DNA of 64,000 nt from Rhyacichthys aspro (Eukaryota; Chordata; Actinopteri; Gobiiformes; Rhyacichthyidae): NCBI GenBank assembly GCA_036850595.1, contig CM072160.1, forward strand, positions 2,093,981-2,157,980, given 5' to 3'. This document shows positions 24,481 to 36,009 of the stretch, one piece after another; positions within the stretch are counted from its first letter, which is position 1, and every line of letters starts with the position of its first letter. The position numbers were made by a program, and so were the translations under genes. The notes beneath the pieces are model-generated. The model saw only the letters and a list, made by a program, of their open reading frames with translations, had not been told where the DNA came from and searched no databases.

Positions 24481-24739
24481 TTTCAACTGTGCAGCATCCA
24501 AATAACTTGAGGCTCCGGTGTTACATACTGTGCCCACCTCATTGAAATGTCCCTGACAAGAAGGACACATGTTTTGGGTTACATTTTAATGATGAACTAA
24601 CATTGCTTAATCTTAAGAGTGTGTTTTTTCTCATTGTTTCAAGATAAATTGATAGATTAACAAAGCAATTAAGTTTGGAAAAGACTAACAAACCTTTGCT
24701 TATACTTGTTTTTAAAGTATTTGACAATATGAGACGGTA

Positions 24740-25400
24740 AAGTGAGGTGTCAGTCAGAATACCCCGACACTAACAGGGCAGAAACAAATGAGAAACAAAC
24801 CGTCTTGACTGAAGCCGGAGCCACTGGTCGAGGAATTCGTGTTAGCCCCGCGGAGGAGGAAGAGCCGGGGACAGACAGAACTCAATTAGCGGCGGCTTGT
24901 CACAGCTCCGGCCCCGTGAGTGCGTATTGTGTGTGGACTGTGTGACACTTGCCCTCGCGCACAGCTCATTTATTGGATTAGTGCGAGACTGACCAGTGGG
25001 GATGTGGCCGGCCGGCGCCAGGGCCCGCTCCGAGCCTCCTCAGCCCTTCTTAGCCCCCTCGATGCTAAGCTAAACGCCCACTGTCGGTGCCACGAGGAAA
25101 GGGGGGAGGAAGGAAGGGTGCTTGTTACTGCGGCTGAGGTGCCACGCTAAGAGGCCTCTCCTGGAGCGAAGCAAGGATGGACTAATTATAAGGGAAAGCC
25201 CCAATTACCAGAGAAAAAGGAAGAACGGGGACGAAGGGGCGGCTGCAGGGGTCGAAGCCAAAGAGAGAGAAATGCCACGAGTAGCTGCCAGTGACAAACG
25301 CCCAATCACGAAGTCCAGAGTGGAGTCACCAGACAGAGAGCCGTCCGAGGTGCCTGTCTCTGCTACTGTCTCTGCTGCTGTCTCTGCTGCTGTCTCTGCT
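24740..25400. other. GC-rich patch ending in a (TGTCTCTGCTGC)n tract
   Basis: Repeat-free, CpG-containing sequence at 24740-25350 with several short plus-strand frames and no recognisable protein. At about 25355-25400 there are four 12-bp units TGTCTCTGCTGC. A minus-strand frame reading SRDS repeats there is a repeat artefact. Possible regulatory sequence. Confidence 0.35.
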
Positions 25401-25889
25401 CACGGATAATTGTGTTAAGTGTGTTTGTGAGTCCGGAGACTGAAGGCATGCCCCCCTCAGACCCCCACAGAGACAGACACACACTCGAATGTACAAACAA
25501 ACGTCAGGTGGAGTGGCTAAAAGCATCGTCGTTACATGAAGAGGCTGATGGATGGAAACACAACGCAAAGCTTAGTCAAACCTCTTCTGGTGGTTGTTTA
25601 TTGCAGTCATTAGACAATATATAAACACTAACTCAGAGTTAAAAGCTGCTGGAAGCGCACTGAAGACACATACACAGTGCACTGAATTTTCAGTGCAAAA
25701 TGTTAACTGTAAAAAGACCAGTATTAGCTAAAAATGTAATGGTTAACATAAAACACACTGATCATGTAAAAACAAGCATCAAAACGTAGCGTGGCCAGCT
25801 GTACTTGACTTTGAAAAGAGAAAGATGAACCAAACCAATAACAAGAGGTTCTGTATCTGTTTCTGCCACGATTTATTGCTCTACTTCCG

Positions 25890-26374
25890 GATTTTCTTTA
25901 TTTGTCCCTGTCTCAGACTCCACTCTCCTTCAAAATCAGCCTAGGGACCTCTCCTGCTTCTCTTCTTCTTCTTCTTCTGTGACTTCAGCGTCAGGACGAC
26001 AATTATCTCCTCCTCGTTAAACATTACGTGATTGAATTGACAGTATTTATCTGTGTTTTACGTTGCCTCCCTTTTCTCTGTTGATGCTTTTCTTTTTTCA
26101 GCTGTTTCTCTGTTAAAAGACATATTCAGCTGAAAATACACTTTATCTGCAGCTATTAAACTTCCTGGAACGTCATGTGACAAGTGTCGACCAATGGGAG
26201 TGCTCCTTTTTGGAGCATGTGATTGTCCAAGGTTTTCTGTTCCTGAATAGAGGTTCTCATCTATTACAATCCCTTACAATAAACAGTAGATGGATCATAA
26301 AGAAATAAAGTTCTTTTCACAGATGTTTCCTTTTCCAATAAACTATTTGGGGTTCAAACCATTTTCACAACTAG
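25890..26374 (-). mobile_element. Dispersed family B, copy 2
   Basis: Reverse complement of 24018-24480 with CGTCAGGACGACAATTATCT, GACAAGTGTCGACCAATGGG and TTCTCATCTATTACAATCCC, ending in CATTTTCACAACTAG. The palindromic core carries one change here (GGAGTGCTCC). A (TTC)n tract lies at about 25957-25977. Confidence 0.83.
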
Positions 26375-27395
26375 AACAACAATAACAGGATAAACTAGTG
26401 TCCAAATAAGCTAATAAAAGAAATGTCCTTTGACCTAAAAGACTGTTGCCTTTGTGTGGACGGGACATTATCTTCTCTGTAAATGTGACAGAAACGTGTG
26501 TCCTCTCACATCTGAACACATCTGAAAACAAACGCTCGACGGCTGCTCACTCTGAACAAGCTCAGGTCCGAGGCCGATGAGCTCATTCAGTTCGGCTCCG
26601 ACCCGCTCTCACGTTCCCTGCTTTCATTAGAAACACATGTGCTTCCTCATAAAGCCCGCTCGGAGAGCACTGGGCGCGCTCAGTACGTGTCGTGCTTCTG
26701 AATACATTTCCGGCCACCACCGAGTCCCGCTCAAGTGTTTAACTCACACAGAAACCAGCACTCCAGCTTCAGCCGCTCTGATTTAATCTTAGCCTCGAGC
26801 CTCTGTTATATTTTTACAGCTAAATCCAAAACGCAGAAGTCGGTGGATTGTGTACCGTCGCTAAAATACCTTAAAGTCAACTGTAAAAATGTCGTAACAC
26901 ATGACACCAAATGTAAGAGTTTGTTACAAAACAGAATAAAAGGCCACGGTACAAAATATTGTGGCGTTAAAACCTGATGCGTGTCACATGTAACAGAGAG
27001 TAATTGTGCTGCTGTGAAACATAAGGGTGTGATGAATAGACAGTGGAAAGGAAGCTGACACTGTCACAGATAAGCGATTGTGTTCACTTTTACTGCCGTG
27101 CTTTGTGTCTTTTTTATTTCTGAACTAAATGAACCTGAAGGCTTGTGTAAGAGCTAATAATTTGTTTAAGCAGAAACGGCGCCATTGGCTTGTGACTACA
27201 TTAAACTGGCAACGTCTGAAGAAATCAAGAAGCGAGGAGTAATATGTTACAGAAATGTATTTGTTTTCTGTTAAACATGATTGTATTTAAGCAACTGAAC
27301 AAAAAAAACTCTAAGAAAGTTCTATGACTTAGGTTTTGTTGTCTTTAAACTGATTTGGTAAAATAAGCTGGTCTTACTTTTCTGTCTACCTTTGA
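26375..27395. other. Intronic sequence, partly CNE-like
   Basis: The patches at about 26540-26800 and 27050-27240 are repeat-free and of balanced composition (for example TTTGTTTAAGCAGAAACGGC and GCCATTGGCTTGTGACTAC), and may be conserved. No gene recognised; an 80-codon plus frame at 26735-26977 is unsupported. Confidence 0.35.
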
Positions 27396-27580
27396 TTTAA
27401 AAAAGGTAAAACTGGGCCAATTTTTCATCACAGGACAAAATCCTGCTGTGGACTGATCATTCTCATCTATTAAAATCCTTCATTATAAAGACTAGATCAC
27501 GTCTTAAGGTCTCATTTTTTCAGATGATTCCTGTTACAATAAACTTTAGGAGATTACACTGAAAAACTAAATGAAACGGG
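27396..27580 (-). mobile_element. Dispersed family A, copy 4 (internally deleted)
   Basis: The two ends of family A are joined directly: AAACTGGGCCAATTTTTCAT runs straight into GACAAAATCCTGCTGTGGAC and then ACTAGATCACGTCTTAAGGT. The core with GGAGCGCTCC and about 250 bp are missing. Confidence 0.8.
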
Positions 27581-28623
27581 AGAAAAAAATCAGGTAATGG
27601 ACTTTTAACTTTCAATCACAAGAAGGAAATACTGGATTCTTGCAAGTTTTAGGAGTTACAAACTGAAGATGTAGCAACCATTTTAACATAATGAGTGTAA
27701 ACAACATGGATCTGCTCTGATTGGATAAAACGGTGGTGATAAATTCAATAAACAACCATTTATGCATTGAAAGTACAAGAGGGCTGTGTTTCAGTGTAAG
27801 TGAACACAGCTCTGGTTTAAACTGGCCTCCACTTAAACACTTCTTTAGATCAGAACAATTATCATCAGCCCAGTGGACATTTTTCACAAGGTTTAGGTCA
27901 AATATGTCAGACCAGACCAAAAAAAGGCATGTGTGAAAGCTCCATTAGCAGTACACACATCACTTTATACCAGATTGTAGTTAATGTGGCTCATCCGCTG
28001 GCTTTGTTCACACAACATCTGGCCGTTAGTGATTTATCCTTGTCAGACTTTGCTGCAATGATATCACCATTTTCCCACACCTCCAACACTTCCATAAACA
28101 ATCAAGATCATAAACAAAATTGTGAAAACTGGACCGGAGCTACGATAAACACACATCTGAGAGCTTTACATTTATCAGCTTCTCGGGGCCATATTTAGGC
28201 CACTGGGCACAAACGGCAAAAGAAACCAAGGCTACGACCACTACATTATCCATCACAGTGACGGGGCCAGATCTAATCTTCAGTAACAGGCCGGCGCTGG
28301 TGCCAGAAATTGGTTGAAGCCATCATGAAGCCTTGTGTCTAGACGACGCAGGCCGCGGAGAAGGGAGGCTAATGAAATGAAAGGCAGAGCATAAACGACA
28401 GCAGGACCGAGAGACGGAGCTGTACACATCTGGAGCAGAGCCTCTTGTCACCAGATAGATGGATGTTAACGTCCGGCAGCTTCCTGTGCTGCAGATAACG
28501 GCGAGAAACAGCAGAAGGAAGAGATGGAGATGAAGACAGAGGAGATGAAGACTGGAAGAGTTGGGAACAAGAGGAAATACTGATGTAGAGTGTAACATAC
28601 TGGTGTGTTAATGTTTGAGGCAG
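27581..28623. other. Intronic sequence, partly CNE-like
   Basis: The part at about 27930-28340 (for example GTTAGTGATTTATCCTTGTC and CTCGGGGCCATATTTAGGCC) is repeat-free and could be conserved. Frames at 27612-27920, 28323-28647 and 27929-28198 show no recognisable protein. Confidence 0.35.
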
Positions 28624-28769
28624 GTGTGGATATAAAAAGTAAATCAAATGTAAAGTATGTTCATTTTTATTAGTTTACAAAATGGAAAATAAAAAAACAG
28701 GAGATAATATTTGGTCTGACTTTGCCTCAAAACAGCAACAGTTCTTGTAGTTCCACTGTCTCAGGTTTT

Positions 28770-28920
28770 AATAATAATAATAATAATAATATATTTTATT
28801 TATAATGCGCCTTTCTAGACACTCAAGGTCGCCTTACAACATACATAAAAACACAATAGGACATATAATCATTAAAACGCTCAAAAACAATTTGAAGGAA
28901 CTGAGCAGGTTTTGACATAT
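28770..28920 (-). mobile_element. Inserted LINE-like 3' end with (AAT)n tail
   Basis: Absent from the sister copy at 54624-55128, so it inserted later. On the minus strand it reads CAAGGTCGCC-complement sequence, GTGTCTAGAAAGGCGCATTA and TAAATAAAATATATTATT, ending in an (ATT)n run. That is the usual appearance of a 3'-truncated fish L2/CR1-type LINE tail. The exact family is not assigned. Confidence 0.6.
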
Positions 28921-28924
28921 GGAG

Positions 28925-29268
28925 AATCCCAGACAGAACCAGGCCAGACTGGACTAAACCACACCATGTAATCCCAGACAGAACCAGGCCAGACTGGACT
29001 AAACCAGACCATGTAATCCCAGACAAAACCAGGCCAGACTGGACTAAACCAGACCATGTAATCCCAGACAAAACCAGACCAAACTGGACTAAACCAGACC
29101 ATGTAATCCCAGACTAAACCAGACCAGACTGGACTAAACCAGACCATGTAATCCCAGACAAAACCAGACCAGACTGGACTAAACCAGACCATGTAATCCC
29201 AGACAAAACCAGACCAGACTGGACTAAACCAGACCATGTAATCCCAGACAAAACCAGGCCAGACTCCA
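28925..29268 (-). repeat. 45-bp minisatellite, about 7.5 units
   Basis: Units of 45 bp read GACAAAACCAGACCAGACTG, then GACTAAACCAGACCATGTAA and TCCCA. Since 45 is 15 codons, minus-strand frames 28881-29237 and 28823-29071 stay open with a 15-residue period (MVWFSPVWSGFVWDY). These are not genes. Confidence 0.95.
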
Positions 29269-29401
29269 TGATGTTGGGATCGGAGTTATTACATCACGTC
29301 CTTGTTCTGGGATCACTTTAAAAAATTAAGTATTTAGTCTATTCACTGACTTGGCATTTGTTAAAAAGACAAAAAACTTAAATATTGAGAGTGAAAAAAG
29401 C

Positions 29402-29690
29402 TGAAGACATGATCTAGGTTTTATAATTAAGGATTTTAATAGATGAGAATTTTCAGTCCTGAACGGGAGCTTTGTCCAATCACAGAAAAAGGAGCGCTCC
29501 CATTGGTCGACACTGATGTCAACAAGGAAGTAATGGCTGCTGATAAAACTGAGATGTGTATATTCAGCTCTGGATACCTGTTTCTTGCAGAGAGACTGTG
29601 TAAAAAAGAGAAACACACACAGAGAACTCAATTCAATCACACAATGTTCAACCAGGAGATAAACTGAACACAATCTGAAGCTGAAGAATG
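29402..29690 (+). mobile_element. Dispersed family A/B, diverged copy
   Basis: It contains GATCTAGGTTTTATAATTAA, TTTAATAGATGAGAAT, GGAGCGCTCCCATTGGTCGA and TTTCTTGCAGAGAGACTG. It has A-like left sequence and a B-like right end (AATTCAATCACACAATGTTC), an intermediate between the two subfamilies. Confidence 0.75.
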
Positions 29691-30764
29691 TTTTATTATG
29701 ATATAATCTGTAGGAGCAGTGTCATAAGACTCAGGTGATTTTACTGAGATATGATTCATAACTCGTGGCCAAAATCTGTTTAAAACACTAAGTTGGCAGC
29801 AGTGATGTCAGATAATTCACCAACATCAGTGCTTTGTGTCATCAAACAGGGCTTATTTTGATCCTGCACCTTATGAAATGTATATGTATTTTACTTTAGG
29901 TCATTTTCCTAGAACAGATGATTATAAATGCTACAGGAGCTCACAAACCCAGATGAAGCCTACATCCTTCACTGTGACTACGACTGGTGCTGCTATTTCA
30001 TTTCTTATTTCGTCTGCAAAAACATCACACAAACATCTGACTTGGGTTTGGATCAAAAATACTCAAGACAAACAAAAGAAAAAGAGCAAGAAAAGAGCAA
30101 ACAGCAGCAGCTCTGGCTCCGGAGCTGTCACCCTGACTCTGTGTCGGTCTAAAGATGCTACGCTGTGCAGACACAACATGCTAACGTGTGCTAGCGCTGC
30201 CACTCCCGCTCGCCGTCACGCTGTCCCACTCCACGGCTCCTGAGTGTGACAGACTGAGAGGTGTGGGCTGCCCGTCGCAGCAGCTCACTTCTGTCTCTGT
30301 TGTTTTTGCTGATGCACCTTCTTCTTCTTGACTTCACTTTGTTTTTTTTTTTCTTTCTCAGAATCAAAATCGTCAGGGTTTTTGGACACAACGTGCTAAT
30401 GTAATACACTGTACGGTACAGAAAGTTATTATTATTAAAGAACATTACCAGTAAATTACCCTTTCGGTCTTTCATTTGAAGACATTTTTTGTGATTTTCT
30501 TTGACTGTTGCAGGCCATTATGAGTGAATTTTGATGTAAAAAAGAGTCTGAACTGTCCTCAAAAAGTTTGCTACACTACTTTCTGAAGCCTGTGGTTCCA
30601 TCAGCGTGGTCCTCCTTCCAACAGGTGGCGCTAAACACTGCAGTCTGTTGATTGGACGATGGATAATCCTCGCTCGAGACTGTCTCTGCCTCTTTAACTG
30701 AAACTGAAGGATCTACCTCCCATTGTACTTTTGGAAACCCTGGAAACGACCAGTAACCCTGAAT
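29691..30764. other. Intronic sequence without recognisable gene
   Basis: A 135-codon plus frame (29836-30243) and opposing frames have no similarity. The stretch ends with the TTGATTGGACGATG area at about 30648. Nothing supportable. Confidence 0.45.
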
Positions 30765-31125
30765 TTATATCTACAATAGATTTAGTCAACTAACTTTTGG
30801 TTTCTTCAGTAATAATGTCTCTCTGAATGAAAGTAAACTAGTCCTAACCTGTTCCGGCTGGTATTCAGGTTCCAAGCGTTAACATAGTTTCTATTTAAAG
30901 TGGTTCTCTTTTGGTCTCCTGTCGTCTTCCCGAGGCTCTAACAAATGTTTTTGTCTGACATCACTTCAGCGACGCTCAAAAACCTGAGTCTGATTGATCT
31001 CTTCTCAACTCCTCTCCTTTTGATGGATTTACTCTCTGTTCATTTTTATTCATCGATGAAAGTCTTGCTACATTTCGTCAAAGTTTTAGTTCTCATTAAT
31101 TACTTTTTATTTTGTTTTCTGCCAC
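30765..31125 (+). mobile_element. Dispersed family D, copy 2
   Basis: Reverse complement of 11940-12385 over most of its length: AATAGATTTAGTCAACTAAC, GAAAGTAAACTAGTCCTAAC, CGAGGCTCTAACAAATG, CAGCGACGCTCAAAAACCTG. The plus frame 30945-31196 lies largely in the repeat. Confidence 0.78.
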
Positions 31126-32374
31126 AAAAATATGTTATGATACGAAAGTTATTCATCTACAAAATGACACTGACAAACATAAACCATAAAAGCTAATAAA
31201 CACGTATCAAAGCTGTGAGTATTATGTGTGAGACTGAGGAGTGTGAAACCTGGATTTTTTCATCAGAGACTGACACCAACAGTGGGTGCAAGTCAGTAGT
31301 TGTGTCGGTGCAAAGACTACAGTAAAAAGTAAATAAAATAAAGGAATACAAGTCACAGATGACATGACAGATTGGAAATTGCAAATAGACAGTTTCTTTC
31401 AGCGTGCAACTGCAGGACCGAGGCACTAATCTAAATGTCCTGTCATGAACGGAGACGACTGAGGAAATAATTTCAGAAGTTTGACGCCCAGTCCAACACA
31501 GACACCTTTCCTGATCCTCTGTCTCCTCCTTTTCCCTCAAACCCCTCGAGGGAGAGACAGACAGGAAGTTGGGGAGGAATTCCCAGCGGACATTTCTCAC
31601 GTTCTTGCTGTGATTGGAAACACACTCCGGTAAAATGGCGGCAGGACATAATTTCCAGGTGAGGATAGAAAGGCTGTAACCTCTTCCCCCCAAGACCCCT
31701 CCCTCGGCACAAACAATATCCTCCTTGATATTATCCGCAGACAGTCGACACCTGTTGGAGGGACTGGGGCGCTGGCTGCTGCTTTAACGGGGTTACAAAG
31801 GCCTCTTCTGTGGCCGGGCCGGGGCAGGTGAGCAGATAGCATCGACGTAAATGGCCGCTCGAACACACATGCTTCCATACATGTGTCCAGCTGCTGAGGA
31901 AATGAGTCCTGCAGTGGGCGTCCACCTGCTCAGCCCCGAGGTGAAAACACAATCACAAAAGGACAAAAGCAGAAGGAAGAGAGGTTTGGAGAAAGGTCTG
32001 TTGAACGGTGCTTTGTTTAAAGGTGAAGCACAAAGAGGAATAGTTAAGAGCAGTAATTACAACAGTCACTGGTTCAGATAAAACAGATCAGTGACTTTTA
32101 AGTTTAGTCAAAGAAATGCCAACGCTAGTCCGTTAACTTTTAATTGCTAGAAATAGTTTATTAGCCTTTCACAAAGTTTATCTTAAAAACAGAGTGATAT
32201 GAAAGACTGAATGTGCTGCAATAATAAAATGAAACAAATGCTGATGTCATGTCCGTTATATTAGTCTCATTCTATATTGTTTTATTTCATCAGTTTCAGC
32301 GTAAATGTGTGTAAACAAAGTAATTACGGCTGTTATTGTTAAAGGATAAAGTTTTAGTATTGTAAGTATAAAAA
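31126..32374. other. Intronic sequence, partly CNE-like
   Basis: A 166-codon minus frame (31193-31693) has no recognised domain. The patch at about 31720-31960 (GATATTATCCGCAGACAGTC, CAGCTGCTGAGGAAATGAGT) is repeat-free and could be regulatory. Confidence 0.35.
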
Positions 32375-32725
32375 AGTTTGAGTGAATATTGACGTCAACA
32401 ATGAAAGACCAAGGAAATAAACCAAGGAAATGGGTTATTCTGTTGAAAATATGACTTATTTGACAGAGAAACAGCAGCAAATGAAACATAAATAAATGCT
32501 GTTTAACGAGACGGAGATAATTACAGCATCACTACGGTCTACAATGGTATACTCCAAAGATAAAAGTTTCAGCTCTAAACTTTGATTTAATGTAACGTAT
32601 TAGTATTTTCTGGTGAAAAATTGGTCCAGTTTTACCTTTTTTTAAATAAAAGAAGCAGAAAAGATTATTACGCTGCTGTTGGAGGAGAGTGGAGTCTGAG
32701 ACCGGGACGACAAGTAAATCTACTA
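32375..32725 (+). mobile_element. Dispersed family A, 3' portion
   Basis: It begins within the element at ATTGACGTCAACAATGAAAG and continues through AAATAAACCAAGGAAATGGG, CAGAGAAACAGC, TTTCTGGTGAAAAATTGGTC and AAAAGAAGCAG to GACCGGGACGACAAG. The left half and palindromic core are missing. Confidence 0.78.
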
Positions 32726-33500
32726 TGTGTAAAGTTAAAAATATGCATCAGTAAAATGTGATTCAAACATGGGCTCATTTAAAAAGCGCCCTGAGAGTCT
32801 GAGTTAAAGTGTGATGTGGAGGCGTCCTGAACATCTGTGACATGAGTCAGATGCCGAAGGAGTCAGATGCATATGCTCTGAGTGCATCTCCTCTGTCCTC
32901 GATTCATTTTTTACCACTCTCCAGACTCAGCGGCTCGTAATTATCTCCTCGCGCTGTGTGTGTCGGCGTCAGACGTGTCAGGAGGAGGTGCATTAGGTCC
33001 GTCCCGATGCTTAGGTGTAAAAAATCCCATTAGAGCGAGCGGGACGGCGGATCGATAGCTTACGGGATCCTCCAGAGTGTGTTAGAGTGTGTGTTCGTGG
33101 ACGCGCTAACACCTCTCAGTCGTGGTTTGGAGCGCGACTGAACGGAGACACTGTCAGGCGGAGTTAGCGTCAGACGAGAAAGTGTTCAGGAGAAAGTAAC
33201 AGATGGAAAATAAAAAAAAGGGAACGGAACAGAGGAGGAGAGATGAAAATGTGAGGCCGATGTGTCACTCCCGATGACAATGTGCTGTGTTTGTCCCCGG
33301 TGATTTTGGGAAAGGGTCGAGGGAGAAAACACTACAGAAACACCACAGAAACAGAGTGAGGGAATGTAGGTGTTTACAAGACAATAGTTCCTGCATAAAA
33401 AGACCACTTCTGATGGATTATGGCACTCTATTTATATGATTATCTATATATTAGCATATTTTGTACAGTTAATATGTGAATGTGAATCTAAACATGGACG
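32726..33500. other. Intronic sequence, partly CNE-like
   Basis: The patch at about 32790-33190 is repeat-free with several CpGs (for example GGCTCGTAATTATCTCCTCG). No gene recognised. Confidence 0.35.
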
Positions 33501-33509
33501 AAAAAAGGT

Positions 33510-34100
33510 CTAAACTGACTCTTAAAAAGGTCTAAACACGTCTAAAATACTAATAAACCAGGTCTACCAGGAATATAAAAAACAATATCTGTATTAGGCC
33601 TCTATAAACCAGGACTAAACCAGGTCTAAACAAGGAATACATAAACACTATATGAAGCAGGGTTTAATCAGGATTAAATCAGGACTAAAGTAGCGTCAAA
33701 CTAGCTTAGAACCAGGTCTAAATTATAAATGAAAATGGGTCTAAACCAGAGTTAAACAAGGACTACACAGGTTTTGGTCTAATCTTGGTGTAAATAACAT
33801 TGTAGACATGTCTAAACAGGTCTAAACCAGGTAAAAAACAAAACAAAATCACATCTGAACCAAGACTAACTAAACTAGGTATAAACAAGTACTACATAAA
33901 CTAACATTATATAAAACAATGTTTAATTAGGATTAAACCAGGACTAAAGTAGCTCTAAACAAGGACTAGACAGATTTGGGTCTAATCTGGTGTAAATAAC
34001 ATTGGAGACATGGGCCAAACAGGTCTGAACCAGGTAAAAAACAGGTCAAAACAAGGTCTAACCCGGGTCTAAAGTGGGTTAAACCAAACCTAACCAGCTC
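33510..34100 (+). repeat. Degenerate 'ggtctaaac' repeat with a duplicated unit of 200-250 bp
   Basis: Short degenerate units around CCAGGTCTAAACAAGGACTA fill the region. A longer unit at about 33608-33859 (markers TACATAAACACTATATGAAG, TAAATCAGGACTAAAGTAGC and GTGTAAATAACATTG) recurs in order at about 33860-34060 with internal deletions. Confidence 0.85.
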
Positions 34101-34105
34101 TGAAC

Positions 34106-35384
34106 ATTGGTGTCCTCAGATAAACGCATTTAAAGCCAGTGTCTATGGGATCTGACACTATCTGCTCAGCGCTGTGTGATAATCCAATAATCATCTGAAT
34201 TTTAATATTAAAATATCCACTCATCTGCACCAAAAAGTCAGTATCTGCCCCGTTAGCATCTGTGTTTGGGACGGGGCCGGCAGACGGAGGGACGGCGGGG
34301 CTGGCAGGACGCCCGACGCAGATTGAGGTCATGGGAATCAAAGGGTGGCACTGAAACCCCCTCAATCGCCCCTCGCATCGGGACGCACCACACTCAGCAC
34401 AAATAAGGACTTTTAAGTAAAAAAATAAGGAGTTTTCTGCAGTTTTAATTGCTTTTGAAATGCAGAAATAAAAAGACACAGTATTTTTAAGAATAAGACA
34501 CTGCAGCAGCTTTATTGGACACTTATTTAACACTGTAAACTTTGTAAATAAGAAAACTTGTTTTAAAATGTTTTAGTGATGAGTTAGTATTTATTTCAAT
34601 AAATAAATACTCAAACTCACTTTTACTCAGTCTCCATCTCTGATTTTAAAAACCAGGCAAGACCACATTGCTTTATTTGTCCCTATCTTTTGTGATTGAA
34701 TATAAACTTATTTTATTTTTATGTTAATTAAAAAAAATACTTCCAAAAACATCCAGGGAATTCATTTGAAAAGTAACTGTTATTCCTAATTTGTCCACTG
34801 GGGGCGGCACTGTTTTAGTCAGAGAACATAACACAAAACTGAGACATAGAACTGAACAAAAGACACAACAATTACTCTTTTGCTAAAAATAACCTCCTGT
34901 TGATCCTCATAACACAAAATAGCATTAGCATCAAAGCCATATTGTGAGGCTTTTTGGCAACATTAGCCTTTTTCAGTTGTGATTGATGAGAACATTGACT
35001 TTATAACTGCACTTCTCGTCATTTATAGGTTACTTTATGATTATATTACTTCAGACTTTACTTGTGTCCTTAAAATAGCTTATATTTTTACTTTGCTTCT
35101 GTTACTGAAAGTGCCACTGCTGTTGCATCTCTGTTTGTTTGTCGTCTGTCTCTAAACTAAACTGGTAGAAGCCATTTTTTTCCATCTGACTGTCTCCAAG
35201 TGTTTGCTCACGGTGGACTTTTGGATTTCTCTTCAAACTAAACTAATTGCTCTAATTGTAAAGTGTCATAAGAACATTTTGTTGTGATGTATTTGACACT
35301 AATCTCAGCCATGGTCCTGGTCTTGATTGGGTTTTGACAGTGCTTTATTTTTTATGTTTTATTTGTTTAACAGTTTCCGGAAAG
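34106..35384. other. Intronic sequence without recognisable gene
   Basis: A 147-codon minus frame (34090-34533) has no recognisable similarity. The GC-rich part near 34250-34400 might be conserved. The remainder is AT-rich. Confidence 0.45.
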
Positions 35385-35450
35385 AAAAATGCAGTTTGAA
35401 TCCAGGGTCTGTGAGGTCGAAAACTCCTCCATAAACCGCTGAGACACACT
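35385..35450 (-). repeat. tRNA-like SINE relic (possible)
   Basis: On the minus strand GTGTCTCAGCGGTTTATGG resembles an A-box region, and GGATTCAAACTGC about 35 bases later resembles a degenerate B box (GGTTCGAATCC). Weak and decayed. Confidence 0.3.
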
Positions 35451-35607
35451 TTAAGATAACAACCGCTACTTCTTCATTAAACTTAAGAAAAACTGCAAAA
35501 ATCACAGCCCACTCTTCAACAGCAACAACAAACTCACATCCAGAGCTGAATTCAAGGCAAAGAGTTTAAATACAGTCAAAGCTGACTTGGTTTATTTCTT
35601 CATACCT

Positions 35608-35680
35608 CACTGTGCTCACTATGTAAGGCGTATGAATGTGAATCTTTGGACTGGGGTTCGAATCCCAGCAGGAGCACTTC
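35608..35680 (+). repeat. tRNA-derived relic with intact B box
   Basis: CTGGGGTTCGAATCCCAG at about 35653-35670 forms a perfect T-arm stem-loop with the consensus RNA polymerase III B box. The downstream AGGAGCA can pair partly with the upstream TGCTCAC. The A box and anticodon arm are not convincing, so I call it a SINE head or tRNA pseudogene. Confidence 0.45.
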
Positions 35681-36009
35681 TTTTCCCAGTATTGCAGAAT
35701 CCAGATAAATAGCTACCGAATCACACCATGTCAAAATAAGACTGAAATTAACCCCTGGGTCTTGATCCCCAACAGACTTGGTCTTGATTTACTCTGGTAT
35801 TGGGTAAAACTACAACACTATTTTCCTGGTGCTGTTTGCTCCACGTTTCCCCCTCTGTCTTTATCCCATTCTTCGTGTCATAAACTGGTTGAGAAAGACC
35901 TAAAACACATTGTAAACCTCAATACCTCAGCTCCACTGTCCTCCAGTGAACTCTGCTCAGTCTATGGTTTTACGTCTAATCTGTAGCATCAGCTCAGTCC
36001 CTGCCAATG

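Larger units (their letters stand above)
28624..29319 (+). mobile_element. Dispersed family E carrying a 45-bp minisatellite, copy 1
   Basis: It shares flanks with 54624-55128. On the left are TGTGGATATAAAAAGTAAA, then ATATTTGGTCTGA and CAAAACAGCAACAGTTC. On the right are CAGACTCCATGATGTTGG and TTGTTCTGGGATCACT. Between the flanks lie the 45-bp array and, in this copy only, a roughly 150-bp insertion at 28770-28920. No coding frame. Confidence 0.82.

Noticed and set aside
28881..29237. 118-codon minus frame with a 15-residue repeat (and its analogue at 54734-55126)
   Set aside because: Product of a 45-bp tandem array. Two frames of the same strand are open with no start context, domain or splice support.
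31193..31693. 166-codon minus frame, considered as a missing BCAS3 C-terminal exon
   Set aside because: None of the expected C-terminal BCAS3 residues are present and no matching phase-1 acceptor context was found.
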